This document shows positions 9,551-18,678 of a stretch of 64,000 nucleotides of DNA, piece by piece. A program made the translations under genes and the position numbers. Below the pieces are notes generated by a model. The model did not search any database, was not told where the DNA came from, and worked only from the letters and a program-made list of their open reading frames with translations. Each line of letters begins with the position of its first letter. Positions within the stretch are counted from its first letter, which is position 1. Origin of the DNA: Desulfogranum mediterraneum DSM 13871 (GTDB taxonomy: Bacteria; Desulfobacterota; Desulfobulbia; Desulfobulbales; Desulfobulbaceae); contig NZ_KE387004.1 in NCBI RefSeq assembly GCF_000429965.1, positions 348,657-412,656 of the forward strand, given 5' to 3'.

Positions 9551-10468
9551 ATGTCTTCCAGCCTCCCCCCTATCCGCAGCCTGGTGCTGCTGCTCCTGCT
9601 GGTGCTGCTCAACAGCTGCAGCCCCCAGGCCACGCCCGAGCAGGGTCAATCGTCGTCCCCCTCTGCTCCGGGCCAAGCCTACAGCCAGGCCAAGGCCCCG
9701 GAGAGCGTGGCCATTATCTTTGAAGAACCCGATCCCCCGGCCCACCCGGAGCTTGCTGCAGCCGGGGGAGAGCAGGCGCCGCCTGCTGCCGGGCAGGAAC
9801 ACCCCCAGTCACGGGCAAAGGCAGCCATCATCATCGATGACATGGGCTACCATCGCCGGGTGGGCGAAGAGTTGCTGGCCCTTGAGCTCAACCTGACCTT
9901 CTCCTTTCTGCCCCACGCACCCTTTACCCCGGAGCAGGAGCAGCGGGCCTACGAGTTGGGACGTGACATCCTGGTCCACCTGCCCATGGAAGCCAAGGAC
10001 AGGAAATGGAACCCCGGCAAGGGGGCACTGCTGCTCAAGGATAGCGACCAGCTGCTCAAGGAAAAGACCGGCCAGCTGCTCACCCTGGTCCCGCATGCCA
10101 CCGGCGCCAACAACCATATGGGCTCACGCTTCACCGAGGATCGGGCTGCCATGCGCGCAGTGCTCCAGGTCCTGGCCGGAGGCGAGCTCTTCTTTGTCGA
10201 CTCCTTTACCACCGCCGACTCCACCGGGATGAGTGAGGCCCGCCAACTGGGTATCCCCACGGCTAGACGACATGTTTTCTTAGACAACGTCCAGGATCCC
10301 GACAAGATCTGCCTCCAGCTTGAGACCTTGACCGAGCTGGCCCGGAAAGAGGGCAGCGCCATCGGTATCGGCCACCCCTACCCGGCCACCCTGCGCGCCC
10401 TCAGCCGGTGCAACCAAGACCTTCTCGCTGCCGTGGACCTTGTCGGGGTCCACCAGCTGGTACAATGA
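9551..10468 (+). CDS. lipoprotein, divergent polysaccharide deacetylase family
   Basis: A protein of 305 residues. A hydrophobic N terminus ends in a lipobox (LLNSC), so the mature protein is probably lipid-anchored. A Pro/Ala/Gln-rich linker of about 80 residues leads to a divergent polysaccharide deacetylase domain (YibQ-like) beginning AAIIIDDMGYHRR, with HLPMEA, NNHMGS and GIGHPYP motifs. The second Asp of IIDDMG and the NNHMGS histidine are the expected metal ligands. These proteins sit in the cell envelope and often lie beside murein-hydrolase regulators, though none is seen here. It shares a 4-bp overlap with the next glycosyltransferase, so it belongs to the glycan cluster. Confidence 0.8.
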   Translation: MSSSLPPIRSLVLLLLLVLLNSCSPQATPEQGQSSSPSAPGQAYSQAKAPESVAIIFEEPDPPAHPELAAAGGEQAPPAAGQEHPQSRAKAAIIIDDMGYHRRVGEELLALELNLTFSFLPHAPFTPEQEQRAYELGRDILVHLPMEAKDRKWNPGKGALLLKDSDQLLKEKTGQLLTLVPHATGANNHMGSRFTEDRAAMRAVLQVLAGGELFFVDSFTTADSTGMSEARQLGIPTARRHVFLDNVQDPDKICLQLETLTELARKEGSAIGIGHPYPATLRALSRCNQDLLAAVDLVGVHQLVQ

Positions 10469-11733
10469 CCATGACTCCTGCTCAACAACCCACCCTCGGT
10501 ATGATCCTCAAGGGATACCCCCGGATCTCGGAAACCTTTATCTCCAACGAGATCCTGGTACTGGAACGACTGGGCATCCCTGTCCGCATCTTCTCCATGC
10601 GCTTGCCCAGGGAGTCCTTCTGTCACGACTCGGTTAAGGAGATCCAGGCCCGGGTGGACTACCTGCCCACCGACCTGTGGCTCGATTTTCCCAGACTGCT
10701 CTTGCCCACCACCCTCTATGCCATGGCCCGGCCCAGCCGTTTCCTGGCCGCTCTTGCCCGGGCAGGAACCCGTTTTCAGCGGACCCGCAGTCTGGGCACC
10801 CTGAAGCACCTGATGCAGGGCTGCTATCTCAGTCAGCATCTCCTGGAGAAATCTCCTGAGGTGGTCCATCTCCACGCCCACTTTGCCCACTCTCCCTCTT
10901 CGGTGGCCATGTTTGCCTCCATGCTCAGTGGTCTGCCCTTCAGCTTCACCGCCCATGCCAAGGATATCTACACCTCCAACCCGGCCCAGCTGCAGGAGAA
11001 GATTAAAGAGGCGGAGATGGTGGTCACCTGTACCCAGCATAACGTGGAATACCTCCGCTCCATTGCCGGCACCACCGCCACCCCGCTCCACTGTGTCTAC
11101 CACGGCATAGACCTACGGCTCTTCGCGCCGCCGGCAGTGCCGAAACAGACGGCACCGCCCTTCCGCATCCTTACAGTGGCCAGGTTGACCGAGAAAAAGG
11201 GCCTCCCTGACATCCTCAAGGCCCTGGTGCTGCTCCGGGAGCAACAGCTCCCCTTTCAGTTCACCCTGATCGGTGACGGTGATGACCGTGACGAGCTGAT
11301 GGCGCAGATCGTGGCCTGCGGCCTGCGGGAGCAGACCCGCTGGCTGGGCACCCTCCCCCACCACCGGGTGATCGAGGAACTCCGGAATGCGGACCTCTTT
11401 GTCCTGGGCTGCCGGATCGCGGCCAGCGGTGACCGGGACGGCATCCCCAATGTCCTGGTGGAGAGCCTGGCCATGGCCTTGCCCGCGGTCGGCACCCGGG
11501 TCTCGGCCCTGCCCGAGATCCTCCATAACGAGGAGACCGGCCTGACCGTGCCGCCTGACAATCCCGCGGCCCTGGCCGAGGCCATGATGCGGCTGCTCAA
11601 CGACCAGGAGCTGCGTGCCAGGGTCCGGGCCGCCGGCCAGCGACACGTGGCAGAAAACTTTGACAACCAGGTGCTGATTGAACGGCTGGCCGAGCTCTAC
11701 CGCCAGGCGATCCCCCAGCTCAGGGGCGACTGA
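10465..11733 (+). CDS. GT4 glycosyltransferase
   Basis: About 422 residues from ATG 10465, which overlaps the previous stop as ATGA. A GT-B fold retaining enzyme: N-terminal domain with HLHAHFAHSPSSVAMFAS and SFTAHAKDIY, then the C-terminal nucleotide-sugar domain (TVARLTEKKGLPDILKAL; GDGDDRDEL) and the EX7E-type region VLVESLAMALPAV. It closely resembles exopolysaccharide glycosyltransferases that include the GYPRISETFI opening. It probably transfers a sugar at the inner face of the membrane. Donor and acceptor unknown. Confidence 0.85.
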   Translation: MTMTPAQQPTLGMILKGYPRISETFISNEILVLERLGIPVRIFSMRLPRESFCHDSVKEIQARVDYLPTDLWLDFPRLLLPTTLYAMARPSRFLAALARAGTRFQRTRSLGTLKHLMQGCYLSQHLLEKSPEVVHLHAHFAHSPSSVAMFASMLSGLPFSFTAHAKDIYTSNPAQLQEKIKEAEMVVTCTQHNVEYLRSIAGTTATPLHCVYHGIDLRLFAPPAVPKQTAPPFRILTVARLTEKKGLPDILKALVLLREQQLPFQFTLIGDGDDRDELMAQIVACGLREQTRWLGTLPHHRVIEELRNADLFVLGCRIAASGDRDGIPNVLVESLAMALPAVGTRVSALPEILHNEETGLTVPPDNPAALAEAMMRLLNDQELRARVRAAGQRHVAENFDNQVLIERLAELYRQAIPQLRGD

Positions 11734-11806
11734 AGTGGCCTTGACCCGGCGGCCGGGCTCGCGCCCTTGCACTCCCCCGGCATCCCTACGGCCGGCCTGA
11801 CTCCCC

Positions 11807-12952
11807 ATGCGCATCGCCTTCTACGCCCCGTTCAAACCCCTGGATCACCCCACCCCATCCGGGGATCTGATGATCGCCAGGGGACTCTACCAGAGCCTCC
11901 AGCAACAGGGCCACCAGCCCCTGATCGTCAGCCGCCTACGCTGCCGCTGGATCTACTGGAATCCCTGCCGCCAACTGGATGCGGCCCGGGAGATCCGTCG
12001 GCTCAGTCGACTCCTGACCCGTGAGCCGGTTGACTGCTGGCTGACCTACCACTGCTACTACAAGTCCCCGGACATCCTCGGCCCGATCCTGAGCCGGAGA
12101 CTGGGGCTGCCCTATGTGATCTTCCAGGGAAGTTATGCCAGCAAGTACCGCAGACAGGGACATACCCTGCCCGGATACCTGCTCGCCAGGCGTGCCCTCA
12201 GCCAAGCCCAGCTCCATATCAGCGACCGGGGCCATGACCTGGTCAACCTGGCGAGACTGATCCCCAAAGAGCGACTCCGCTATGTCCGGCCCGGGATCGT
12301 GCCCAGGCACTTCAGCTTTGATCCCCGCGCCAGGGCAGCAATGCGCAGCCGCTGGCGCTCGGGAAGACGGCCGGTTATCTGCACGGCAGCCATGTTCCGG
12401 GCCGATGTCAAGAGCCAAGGGATAGCCTGGGTGATCGACTGCTGCCAAGAGCTCCACCGTCAGGGGCTTGACTTTCAACTGGTCATTGCCGGAGACGGTC
12501 CCCAAGGGGAGACCCTGCAGCGACATGCCCGCCGGCTGCCCGGGGAGAAGGTCCTCTTCACCGGTGCCATCCAGCGGGAGCAACTCTACCGTTTCTACTC
12601 GGCAGGCGACCTCTTCGCCTTTCCCGGTTTCCAAGAATCCCTGGGCATGGTCTTTCTCGAGGCCCAGTCCTGCGGCCTGCCGGTGGTGGCCTGCCGCAAC
12701 GGCGGCATCCCCGAGGTGGTGGCCGAAGGACGCACCGGCCTGCTCTCCGCCCTGGACGACCGGGATGCCTTTTGCACCAACCTGGCCACCCTGCTCCGCG
12801 ATCCCGAGCATCGCCGGGCCATGGGCCAGGCTGCGGCCCGACATATCCGTCACCACCATGATCGGGAACATAACTATCGCCACATCGGCCGGCTGCTCCA
12901 AGAGGTGGTCCACACCCATGGACGACGATCCGGGGCAGGCAACCAGCCATGA
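11807..12952 (+). CDS. GT4 glycosyltransferase
   Basis: A protein of 381 residues, second GT-B enzyme of the cluster, 73 bp after the first. The opening MRIAFYAPFKPLDHPTPSGD is the glycine-rich N-terminal loop. The C-terminal half has VIAGDGPQGETL, VLFTGAIQREQLYRFYSAGD and the nucleotide-sugar motif FQESLGMVFLEAQSCGLPVV with both glutamates. Its stop overlaps the start of the phosphatase gene. Glycan product unknown. Confidence 0.85.
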   Translation: MRIAFYAPFKPLDHPTPSGDLMIARGLYQSLQQQGHQPLIVSRLRCRWIYWNPCRQLDAAREIRRLSRLLTREPVDCWLTYHCYYKSPDILGPILSRRLGLPYVIFQGSYASKYRRQGHTLPGYLLARRALSQAQLHISDRGHDLVNLARLIPKERLRYVRPGIVPRHFSFDPRARAAMRSRWRSGRRPVICTAAMFRADVKSQGIAWVIDCCQELHRQGLDFQLVIAGDGPQGETLQRHARRLPGEKVLFTGAIQREQLYRFYSAGDLFAFPGFQESLGMVFLEAQSCGLPVVACRNGGIPEVVAEGRTGLLSALDDRDAFCTNLATLLRDPEHRRAMGQAAARHIRHHHDREHNYRHIGRLLQEVVHTHGRRSGAGNQP

Positions 12953-13566
12953 GCACGACCACCGTCATCGGATTGATCCGCCACAGTCTCACCCTCTGGA
13001 ACGAAGAACAACGGATCCAGGGCCAGGCAGACAGCCCGCTCTCTGCGCGGGGGCGGAGCATGGCCATCTCCTGGGGCGAAGAGCTGGCTGGGTTCCACTG
13101 GGACCGGCTGCTCTGCAGTGATCTTGAGCGGGCCCAGGCGACTGCGGCCCTGGTCAACCGCCGACTCCGGCTGCCCTGCCACCGGGACTCCGACCTCAGG
13201 GAGCAGGATTGGGGAAGATGGACAGGCCAACGGCTGGCAAGGCTCAGGCAGGAGCAGCCGACCCTGATCCAGGCCCAGGTGGAGCGCGGCTGGGGTTTCC
13301 AACCACCGGGAGGGGAATCCAGGCGCCAGATCCTGGCCAGGGCTGAGCAGAGCCTGCACAGGGCCGCAGAGCGCTGGCCCGGACAAAGGGTACTGGTGGT
13401 CTGCCACGAGGGGGTGATCAAGTGTTTGCTCTATCGCCTCAGCAAGCGGGCCTTTCTCCCGGAAGAACCCCGCCTGCTCAGACCCTATCACCTCCACCTG
13501 CTCAGGGTCGACCAGGGGTGTCTGAGCCTGGGCGGAGTGAATCACCACAGCCTGGAGGTGGCTTAA
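12949..13566 (+). CDS. histidine phosphatase family protein
   Basis: A protein of 205 residues of the phosphoglycerate-mutase-like superfamily. The catalytic His is in GLIRHSLTLWN, where the usual RHG is RHS. The second active-site His is VCHEGVIK, and CSDLERAQATA supplies the arginine/acid pair. Within a glycan cluster it could act on a phosphorylated sugar intermediate or a sugar-nucleotide by-product, but CobC-like or phosphoserine phosphatase activity is also possible. Its start overlaps the preceding stop (ATGA). Confidence 0.8.
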   Translation: MSTTTVIGLIRHSLTLWNEEQRIQGQADSPLSARGRSMAISWGEELAGFHWDRLLCSDLERAQATAALVNRRLRLPCHRDSDLREQDWGRWTGQRLARLRQEQPTLIQAQVERGWGFQPPGGESRRQILARAEQSLHRAAERWPGQRVLVVCHEGVIKCLLYRLSKRAFLPEEPRLLRPYHLHLLRVDQGCLSLGGVNHHSLEVA

Positions 13567-13568
13567 CC

Positions 13569-14741
13569 ATGCGCATCCTGGTCTACTGTCAACATGTCCT
13601 GGGAATAGGGCACCTGGTTCGCACCTTTGAGATCCTCAGGGGACTCAAGGGCCACCAGCTCACCCTGCTCCTGGGTGGCGCGGCAAGCAGCATCCCGCTG
13701 CCTGCAGGGGTGGAGCTGGTCCAGTTGCCGCCCCTGATGATGGACCCGGCCTTCTCCGGTCTGAGGAGCGAGGCGAACAGGCCCCTGGAAGAGATCAAGG
13801 CAGAACGCTGCCGGCTGATCCAGGAGACCTTCAGCCGCATCAGGCCCGAGATCCTCTTCATCGAGCTCTATCCCTTTGGCCGCAACAGCTTTCACTTCGA
13901 ACTGGCCCCCCTGCTGCGCCATGCCCGCACCGAGCGACCGGACTGCCTGATCGCCTCCGGGGTCCGGGATATTCTGGTGGAACGGGACAACCAACAAAAA
14001 TTTGAGCAACGGGTGATCGATCGCCTCAACAGCTCCTTCGACCTCCTCCTGATCCACAGTGATCCGGCCCTGATCCGGCTGGAAGAGACCTTCAGCCGGA
14101 TGAACGATATCCGGGTGGAGGTGGTCTACACCGGCTATGTCCATCGACCCGCGGCCTGGGACCGAGATGACCGTCCCCCCGGTTCCCCTGCGGCCCAGGC
14201 CGACGAGCCGCCGCTGATCATTGCCAGTGCCGGCGGCGGCAGTGTTGGCTTTGCGCTGCTGGAGGCCACCTGCAGGGCCCACGGTCTCTTGGCTGGGCAG
14301 ACCAGACTCCACCTCTACACCGGGCCCTACCTGGGAGAAGAGAAACGGCAACGGCTACAGCGTCTGGCCGCGCCCCTGGCCACCGTCGCCACCTTTGCCG
14401 TTGACCTGCCCGGAGAGCTGCGCCGAGCCGCCCTCTCGGTCTCCATGGGCGGCTACAACACCACCATGGATGTGATCAGCGCCGGTTGCCCTGGTCTGAT
14501 CTATCCCTTTGCCCAGAACCGGGAACAGGGCTTGCGGGCCGAGCGGCTCCAGGCCTTGGCCCCGATCATCACCCTCAAGCCAGGCGACCTGGAACCGGAG
14601 CGTCTGGCAGGATTGATGCAGCAGGCCCTGGGGCTGCCCACGGGCCCAACACGCATCCGGCTGGGAGGCGGGCCATACTCGGCCAAGGCCCTCCTGGCGG
14701 CTGCCCGGCGTAAACAGGGACTGGAACCCGAAAGAACATGA
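13569..14741 (+). CDS. MurG-like predicted glycosyltransferase (COG4671 type)
   Basis: About 390 residues from ATG 13569, two bases after the phosphatase stop. The N terminus is MRILVYCQHVLGIGHLVRTF. The middle has SGVRDILVERDN, and the C-terminal half has IIASAGGGSVGFALLEA and SMGGYNTTMDVI, as in MurG/MGT-type GT-B proteins that bind UDP-sugars. Members often lie with polysaccharide deacetylases and GT4 enzymes, as here. A longer frame upstream overlaps the phosphatase gene and is not used. Sugar specificity unknown. Confidence 0.75.
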   Translation: MRILVYCQHVLGIGHLVRTFEILRGLKGHQLTLLLGGAASSIPLPAGVELVQLPPLMMDPAFSGLRSEANRPLEEIKAERCRLIQETFSRIRPEILFIELYPFGRNSFHFELAPLLRHARTERPDCLIASGVRDILVERDNQQKFEQRVIDRLNSSFDLLLIHSDPALIRLEETFSRMNDIRVEVVYTGYVHRPAAWDRDDRPPGSPAAQADEPPLIIASAGGGSVGFALLEATCRAHGLLAGQTRLHLYTGPYLGEEKRQRLQRLAAPLATVATFAVDLPGELRRAALSVSMGGYNTTMDVISAGCPGLIYPFAQNREQGLRAERLQALAPIITLKPGDLEPERLAGLMQQALGLPTGPTRIRLGGGPYSAKALLAAARRKQGLEPERT

Positions 14742-15508
14742 ATCTCCCAGCTGCTGCCATCTGGCGCGCTCCCCTGCCCGGGGACTGCGAAACCAGACTC
14801 CGCCGGATCCTCTCGGCCCACCGGGAGGTACCGGTCTTCTTTCGTGCCGATGATATCGGAGCCCGAAACGATGATCGTTTCCCCCTGCTGATGGAACTCT
14901 TTCAGACCAGCAGAACCCCCCTCTGCCTGGCCGTGGTTCCGGCATGGCTCGACCCCGAAGGCTGGCAGGGCTACCAGGCCTTCCAGCCCCAAAGCTCCCA
15001 GTGGTGCTGGCACCAGCATGGCTACAGCCACCACAACCACCAACCAGAGGGCAGGAAGGCGGAATTCGGCGAGGCCCGCAGTGAAGAGGCCATGTTCCAG
15101 GATCTCAGCCAGGGCCGGCAGAGGCTGGAACAGATCCTGGGCAGCAACCTCCAGCCCTTTTTCACCCCTCCCTGGAATCGTTGCTCGGCCGCCACCATGG
15201 AAGGTCTGGTCCGGCTCCGTTTCAGGGCCATCTCGCGCACCGCCACGGCCCAGCCTGCGGCCCCCCCCGCTCTGCCGGACATCCCGGTCAACATCGACCT
15301 CCACACCCGCAAGCTCAAAGAGGACGTCGACCCCTGGGACCAGTTCTACGCGGAAATCGCCACAGCAGCCGCCGACGGAAGAATGGGCTTCATGCTCCAC
15401 CATCAGCTGATGAACCGACAAGCTGCCGCCTTTCTTTGCCTGCTCCTGGCCCTGCTCCGGGAATATGGCCAGCCCTGCCTCGGCTTCAGCGAACTCCTGG
15501 CCCCCTGA
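14738..15508 (+). CDS. polysaccharide deacetylase-like protein
   Basis: A protein of 256 residues. The NodB-type motifs are recognisable but spread: VFFRADDIGARNDD (catalytic and metal Asp), HQHGYSHHNH (metal histidines) and FFTPPWNRC (the arginine motif). It has no signal peptide, so it is probably cytosolic, unlike most carbohydrate esterase family 4 enzymes. The start overlaps the preceding stop (ATGA), tying it to the glycosyltransferases. It probably removes N-acetyl groups from a precursor sugar. Confidence 0.75.
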   Translation: MNLPAAAIWRAPLPGDCETRLRRILSAHREVPVFFRADDIGARNDDRFPLLMELFQTSRTPLCLAVVPAWLDPEGWQGYQAFQPQSSQWCWHQHGYSHHNHQPEGRKAEFGEARSEEAMFQDLSQGRQRLEQILGSNLQPFFTPPWNRCSAATMEGLVRLRFRAISRTATAQPAAPPALPDIPVNIDLHTRKLKEDVDPWDQFYAEIATAAADGRMGFMLHHQLMNRQAAAFLCLLLALLREYGQPCLGFSELLAP

Positions 15509-15526
15509 AGCGCCTCCCGGCCAAAC

Positions 15527-16447
15527 TCAGACCCTGAGGTCCGGGAGCTGAAAGCTGATGCTCTCCTCCTCACCCGCCATCTCTTCCACCGAGATCTCAC
15601 CCCTGGCCGCAAACCAGGACACCACCTCGCTCACCAGGTGCTCCGGTGCCGAGGCGCCGGCGGTGATGCCGACGCAACGAACCCCCTCCAGCCAACCAGG
15701 ATCGATCTCGTCGGCCTGATCGATCAGAAAGGCCGCCCTGCCCTGATGGGCGGCAACCTCACGGAGCCGGTTGGAGTTGGAGCTGTTCTTGGAGCCCACC
15801 ACCAGGACCAGCTCCACCCGATCGGCCAGCCTCCGCACCGCAAGCTGACGGTTGGTGGTGGCATAGCAGATATCGGTTCGTTCAGGCGCACTGATCCGGG
15901 GGAAGCGGAGGCGAACGGCCTGGAGGATATCCCGGGTATCGTCCACACTCAAGGTGGTCTGGGTGACGTAGCCGATCTTTTCGGGATCAGCCACAGCCAG
16001 GGCAGCCACCTCTTCGGCCCTGGAGAGGACATGCACCCTGCCGCGGGCATGGCCGCAGGTCCCCTCCACCTCGGGATGCCCCTTATGGCCGATGACCAGG
16101 ACCTCGTAGCCCCGCTCGTTGAGGCGACTCACCCGATGGTGGACCTTGGAGACCAGGGGACAGGTGGCATCGATGGTCCGCAGGCCCAGGGCCCGGGCCC
16201 GCTCCTTGACGGCCAGGGCCACCCCATGGGCACTGAAGATGGTCACCGCGCCCCGGGGGATGTCCTCCAACTCCTCCACAAAGATGGCCCCGCGCCCCTG
16301 CAGCTCTTCTATCACGTGGGTGTTGTGGACGATCTCATGGAGCACATAGACCGGTGGTCCGTGCAACTCCAGGGCCTGGTTGACAATGGCAATCGCCCTG
16401 TTGACTCCGGCACAAAAACCACGTGGTTGCGCAAGCAGTATCTTCAT
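15527..16447 (-). CDS. ispH: 4-hydroxy-3-methylbut-2-enyl diphosphate reductase
   Basis: A protein of 306 residues. ATG 16447 is chosen because AGGAAAG lies just upstream and the protein then opens with MKILLAQPRGFCAGVNRAI. The three cluster cysteines are in GFCAGV, DATCPLV and DICYATTNRQ. Catalytic context includes EIVHN and the glutamate of TAGASAPEHLV. It reduces HMBPP to IPP and DMAPP, the last step of the MEP pathway, in the cytosol. It reads against its neighbours and ends convergently with the deacetylase gene. Confidence 0.93.
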   Translation of the reverse strand: MKILLAQPRGFCAGVNRAIAIVNQALELHGPPVYVLHEIVHNTHVIEELQGRGAIFVEELEDIPRGAVTIFSAHGVALAVKERARALGLRTIDATCPLVSKVHHRVSRLNERGYEVLVIGHKGHPEVEGTCGHARGRVHVLSRAEEVAALAVADPEKIGYVTQTTLSVDDTRDILQAVRLRFPRISAPERTDICYATTNRQLAVRRLADRVELVLVVGSKNSSNSNRLREVAAHQGRAAFLIDQADEIDPGWLEGVRCVGITAGASAPEHLVSEVVSWFAARGEISVEEMAGEEESISFQLPDLRV

Positions 16448-16595
16448 ATCTTTCCTGTAGCCAATTAAAGTTGATTCAAGTGTAATAAAATTAGTTAAAA
16501 CATCCCCTGAAGGATAGTCATATCCAGAGGAACATGCTACCCTGTAAGCAATGTCTGTTTCTCCTTGACCATACCAACTCAATCGCCTGGAGAAA

Positions 16596-17912
16596 ATGAA
16601 ATTATACCTCTGCCCCCTGCTGCTCCTGATCCCCCTGCTCAGCCTGCTGGTCTGCCCTGCCCAGGCCAAGCCGCGGGCCTCGGTCAAGGACAGCACCATC
16701 CGGGCGGAAAATCCCCGCAAGCAGCAGTCCAGGCTCCTGCTCCCCTACGGCTTCTCTTCCGACGCCATGGGCACCACCCTGGGACTGGGCGGGATGATGA
16801 AGGGCTATGGCCAGGACCAGCTCCTGCTCGGCTCCACCCTCTTTGCCAGCTTTGACCAGGCCGTGGGCCTGTTCCTGGGGCTGTGGGACTACCAGCCCCC
16901 CTGGAGCCGACGGCTCTTCTTCAGCGCCCAGGGCATGGTCGGCCACTATCCACGTCAGCGAGCCTACAGCGCCCCGGTTTTCAGCTCCGGACTGACCCGG
17001 CCGGGCAGTAACGACTCTGCCCAGGCCGACTATCTTGAAGAGAGCGGCTACGACAACTGGACCGACTTCAAGCTGGAGTATGTCCTCCCCCTGGGCAGCG
17101 CTCGCCAGCGGGCCACCATGCGCTATGAGCTCCGGGGTGGCCTCCTCCAGTCCTCCCCGGTGGGCGGCGAAGAGTGGAACCCCCTGGAGCATGGCGTCAC
17201 CACCCTGCTGCTCCGTCAGTTCAACCGCTACCGCAGCCTTGAGGCCGACCAGGGCGAGCTTGCTGCCACCGTCCATCCGCTTGAGCTGGCCCTGGCCCAT
17301 GACAACACCGACTTCCCCACCAACCCATCCCAGGGCAGTTCCCAGTACCTGGCCCTGACCCACGATTTCGGATGGCTGGAGTCGCCCTATGAGTGGACCT
17401 TTATCGAGTTTGAGGCCAGCAAGTACTTCAACCTCGGTCCCTCGGCCCATGCCCGCCAACGGATCGTGGCCCTGAACCTCTGGACCGGAGACACTCCCAG
17501 CTGGCAAGAGGACGAAAGGGAGGATGGCTCTGTCCTGGTCAGCCATCGCCCCCCCTTTTACGAGGGTGCCAGCCTGGGAGGATTCTACCGGATGCGCGGC
17601 TACCCCCAGGACCGCTTCAACGACCGCGCGGTGATCTACAGCAGCGCAGAGTACCGCTACACCCTGGACTGGAACCCCCTGGCTCGGATCTCCTGGCTCC
17701 GTTTCCTCCAGGCCGACTGGATGCAGCTGGTGGCCTTTGTCGAGGGGGGCAGGGTGGCCAATGACTATAGCTTTTCCCAACTGCTCCGGGAGTGGAAGGT
17801 GGATGCCGGGGTCAGCCTGCGCTGCCTCTTTGCCGGCTCGGTGGCCCGTTTGGATCTGGCCTCCTCTGAGGAGGGAACCTCCATGTGGGTCATGTTCGGT
17901 CACCCCTTTTAA
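16596..17912 (+). CDS. outer-membrane barrel protein, BamA/surface-antigen like
   Basis: A protein of 438 residues with a signal peptide (cleaved near CPAQA-KPRA). The mature protein has alternating aromatic strands, a BamA/TamA-like motif GGFYRMRGYPQDRF near residue 330 (the conserved R-G-Y/F loop) and a C-terminal SMWVMFGHPF ending in Phe. No POTRA domains are present, so it is only the barrel half of an Omp85-like protein. It lies 52 bp upstream of an FtsX permease on the same strand. I infer it forms the outer-membrane part of the locus running to 28273; an unrelated barrel is possible. Confidence 0.7.
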   Translation: MKLYLCPLLLLIPLLSLLVCPAQAKPRASVKDSTIRAENPRKQQSRLLLPYGFSSDAMGTTLGLGGMMKGYGQDQLLLGSTLFASFDQAVGLFLGLWDYQPPWSRRLFFSAQGMVGHYPRQRAYSAPVFSSGLTRPGSNDSAQADYLEESGYDNWTDFKLEYVLPLGSARQRATMRYELRGGLLQSSPVGGEEWNPLEHGVTTLLLRQFNRYRSLEADQGELAATVHPLELALAHDNTDFPTNPSQGSSQYLALTHDFGWLESPYEWTFIEFEASKYFNLGPSAHARQRIVALNLWTGDTPSWQEDEREDGSVLVSHRPPFYEGASLGGFYRMRGYPQDRFNDRAVIYSSAEYRYTLDWNPLARISWLRFLQADWMQLVAFVEGGRVANDYSFSQLLREWKVDAGVSLRCLFAGSVARLDLASSEEGTSMWVMFGHPF

Positions 17913-17964
17913 CGGAGAGGGGCGGCCGGAAAATCCATCATCAGCAACCACTGCGAGGTATCCC

Positions 17965-18615
17965 ATGGACAGGCTCCCGCCTCTGCCCCTGGCAAAATCC
18001 TTTGAGATTGCCTACAAATCCATCAAGGCGCGCTTTTTCCGCTCCCTGATCACCACCACCAGCCTGGTGCTGGCAGTGGCCTTTCTCTGTTACATCCAGG
18101 TGTGTACCGACCTGGCCAACGCCCTGCTGGCCAGCGGTACGCCAGAGGCCATCCAGGCCCTGATCCGGGGCGGTTTTGATCTCAGCGACCAGACCGGCAC
18201 CATCGGCGAGAGTGCCAAACAGCAGTGGCTGGTGGTGCTCTCCCTGCTGGTCTGTGTGGTGGGGATCGTCAATGCCCAGCTGATGGCGGTAACCGAACGG
18301 TTCCGCGAGATCGGCACCATGAAATGTCTGGGCGCCCTTGACCGGGTGGTCCTGCTCCTCTTTCTGATCGAGGCCTCCCTCCAGGGATTGGTCGGGGCCT
18401 CGGCCGGAGCCCTGCTGGGGGCCATCGCCGGTGTGCTCAGTTCCCTGGCCTCCCTGGGAAGCATGATCCTGACCGACTTCCCCTGGACCGCCATCCTCTC
18501 CACCACCCTCAAGGCCACCCTGATCGGCTGCCTGCTCAGCCTGATCGGGGTGATCTATCCGGCCATCAAGGCCGCCCGGATGGAACCGGTGGAAGCCATG
18601 CGGGTGGAACAGTAA
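17965..18615 (+). CDS. small FtsX-type ABC permease
   Basis: A protein of 216 residues. One transmembrane segment near residues 25-45 is followed by a short external loop and three more segments (about 95-115, 135-165, 185-205). The signature ERFREIGTMKCLGALDRVVL between segments two and three is typical of FtsX/MacB/LolCE permeases. The periplasmic loop is much shorter than in MacB. It is paired with the ATPase gene 63 bp downstream. A longer frame upstream overlaps the barrel gene and is not used. Confidence 0.8.
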   Translation: MDRLPPLPLAKSFEIAYKSIKARFFRSLITTTSLVLAVAFLCYIQVCTDLANALLASGTPEAIQALIRGGFDLSDQTGTIGESAKQQWLVVLSLLVCVVGIVNAQLMAVTERFREIGTMKCLGALDRVVLLLFLIEASLQGLVGASAGALLGAIAGVLSSLASLGSMILTDFPWTAILSTTLKATLIGCLLSLIGVIYPAIKAARMEPVEAMRVEQ

Positions 18616-18678
18616 CGCGCCTTTCCGGCCTCGCCCTCGCCCCGGGGAGAGGCTGCCAGCTCAGCTTGGAGGACGACC

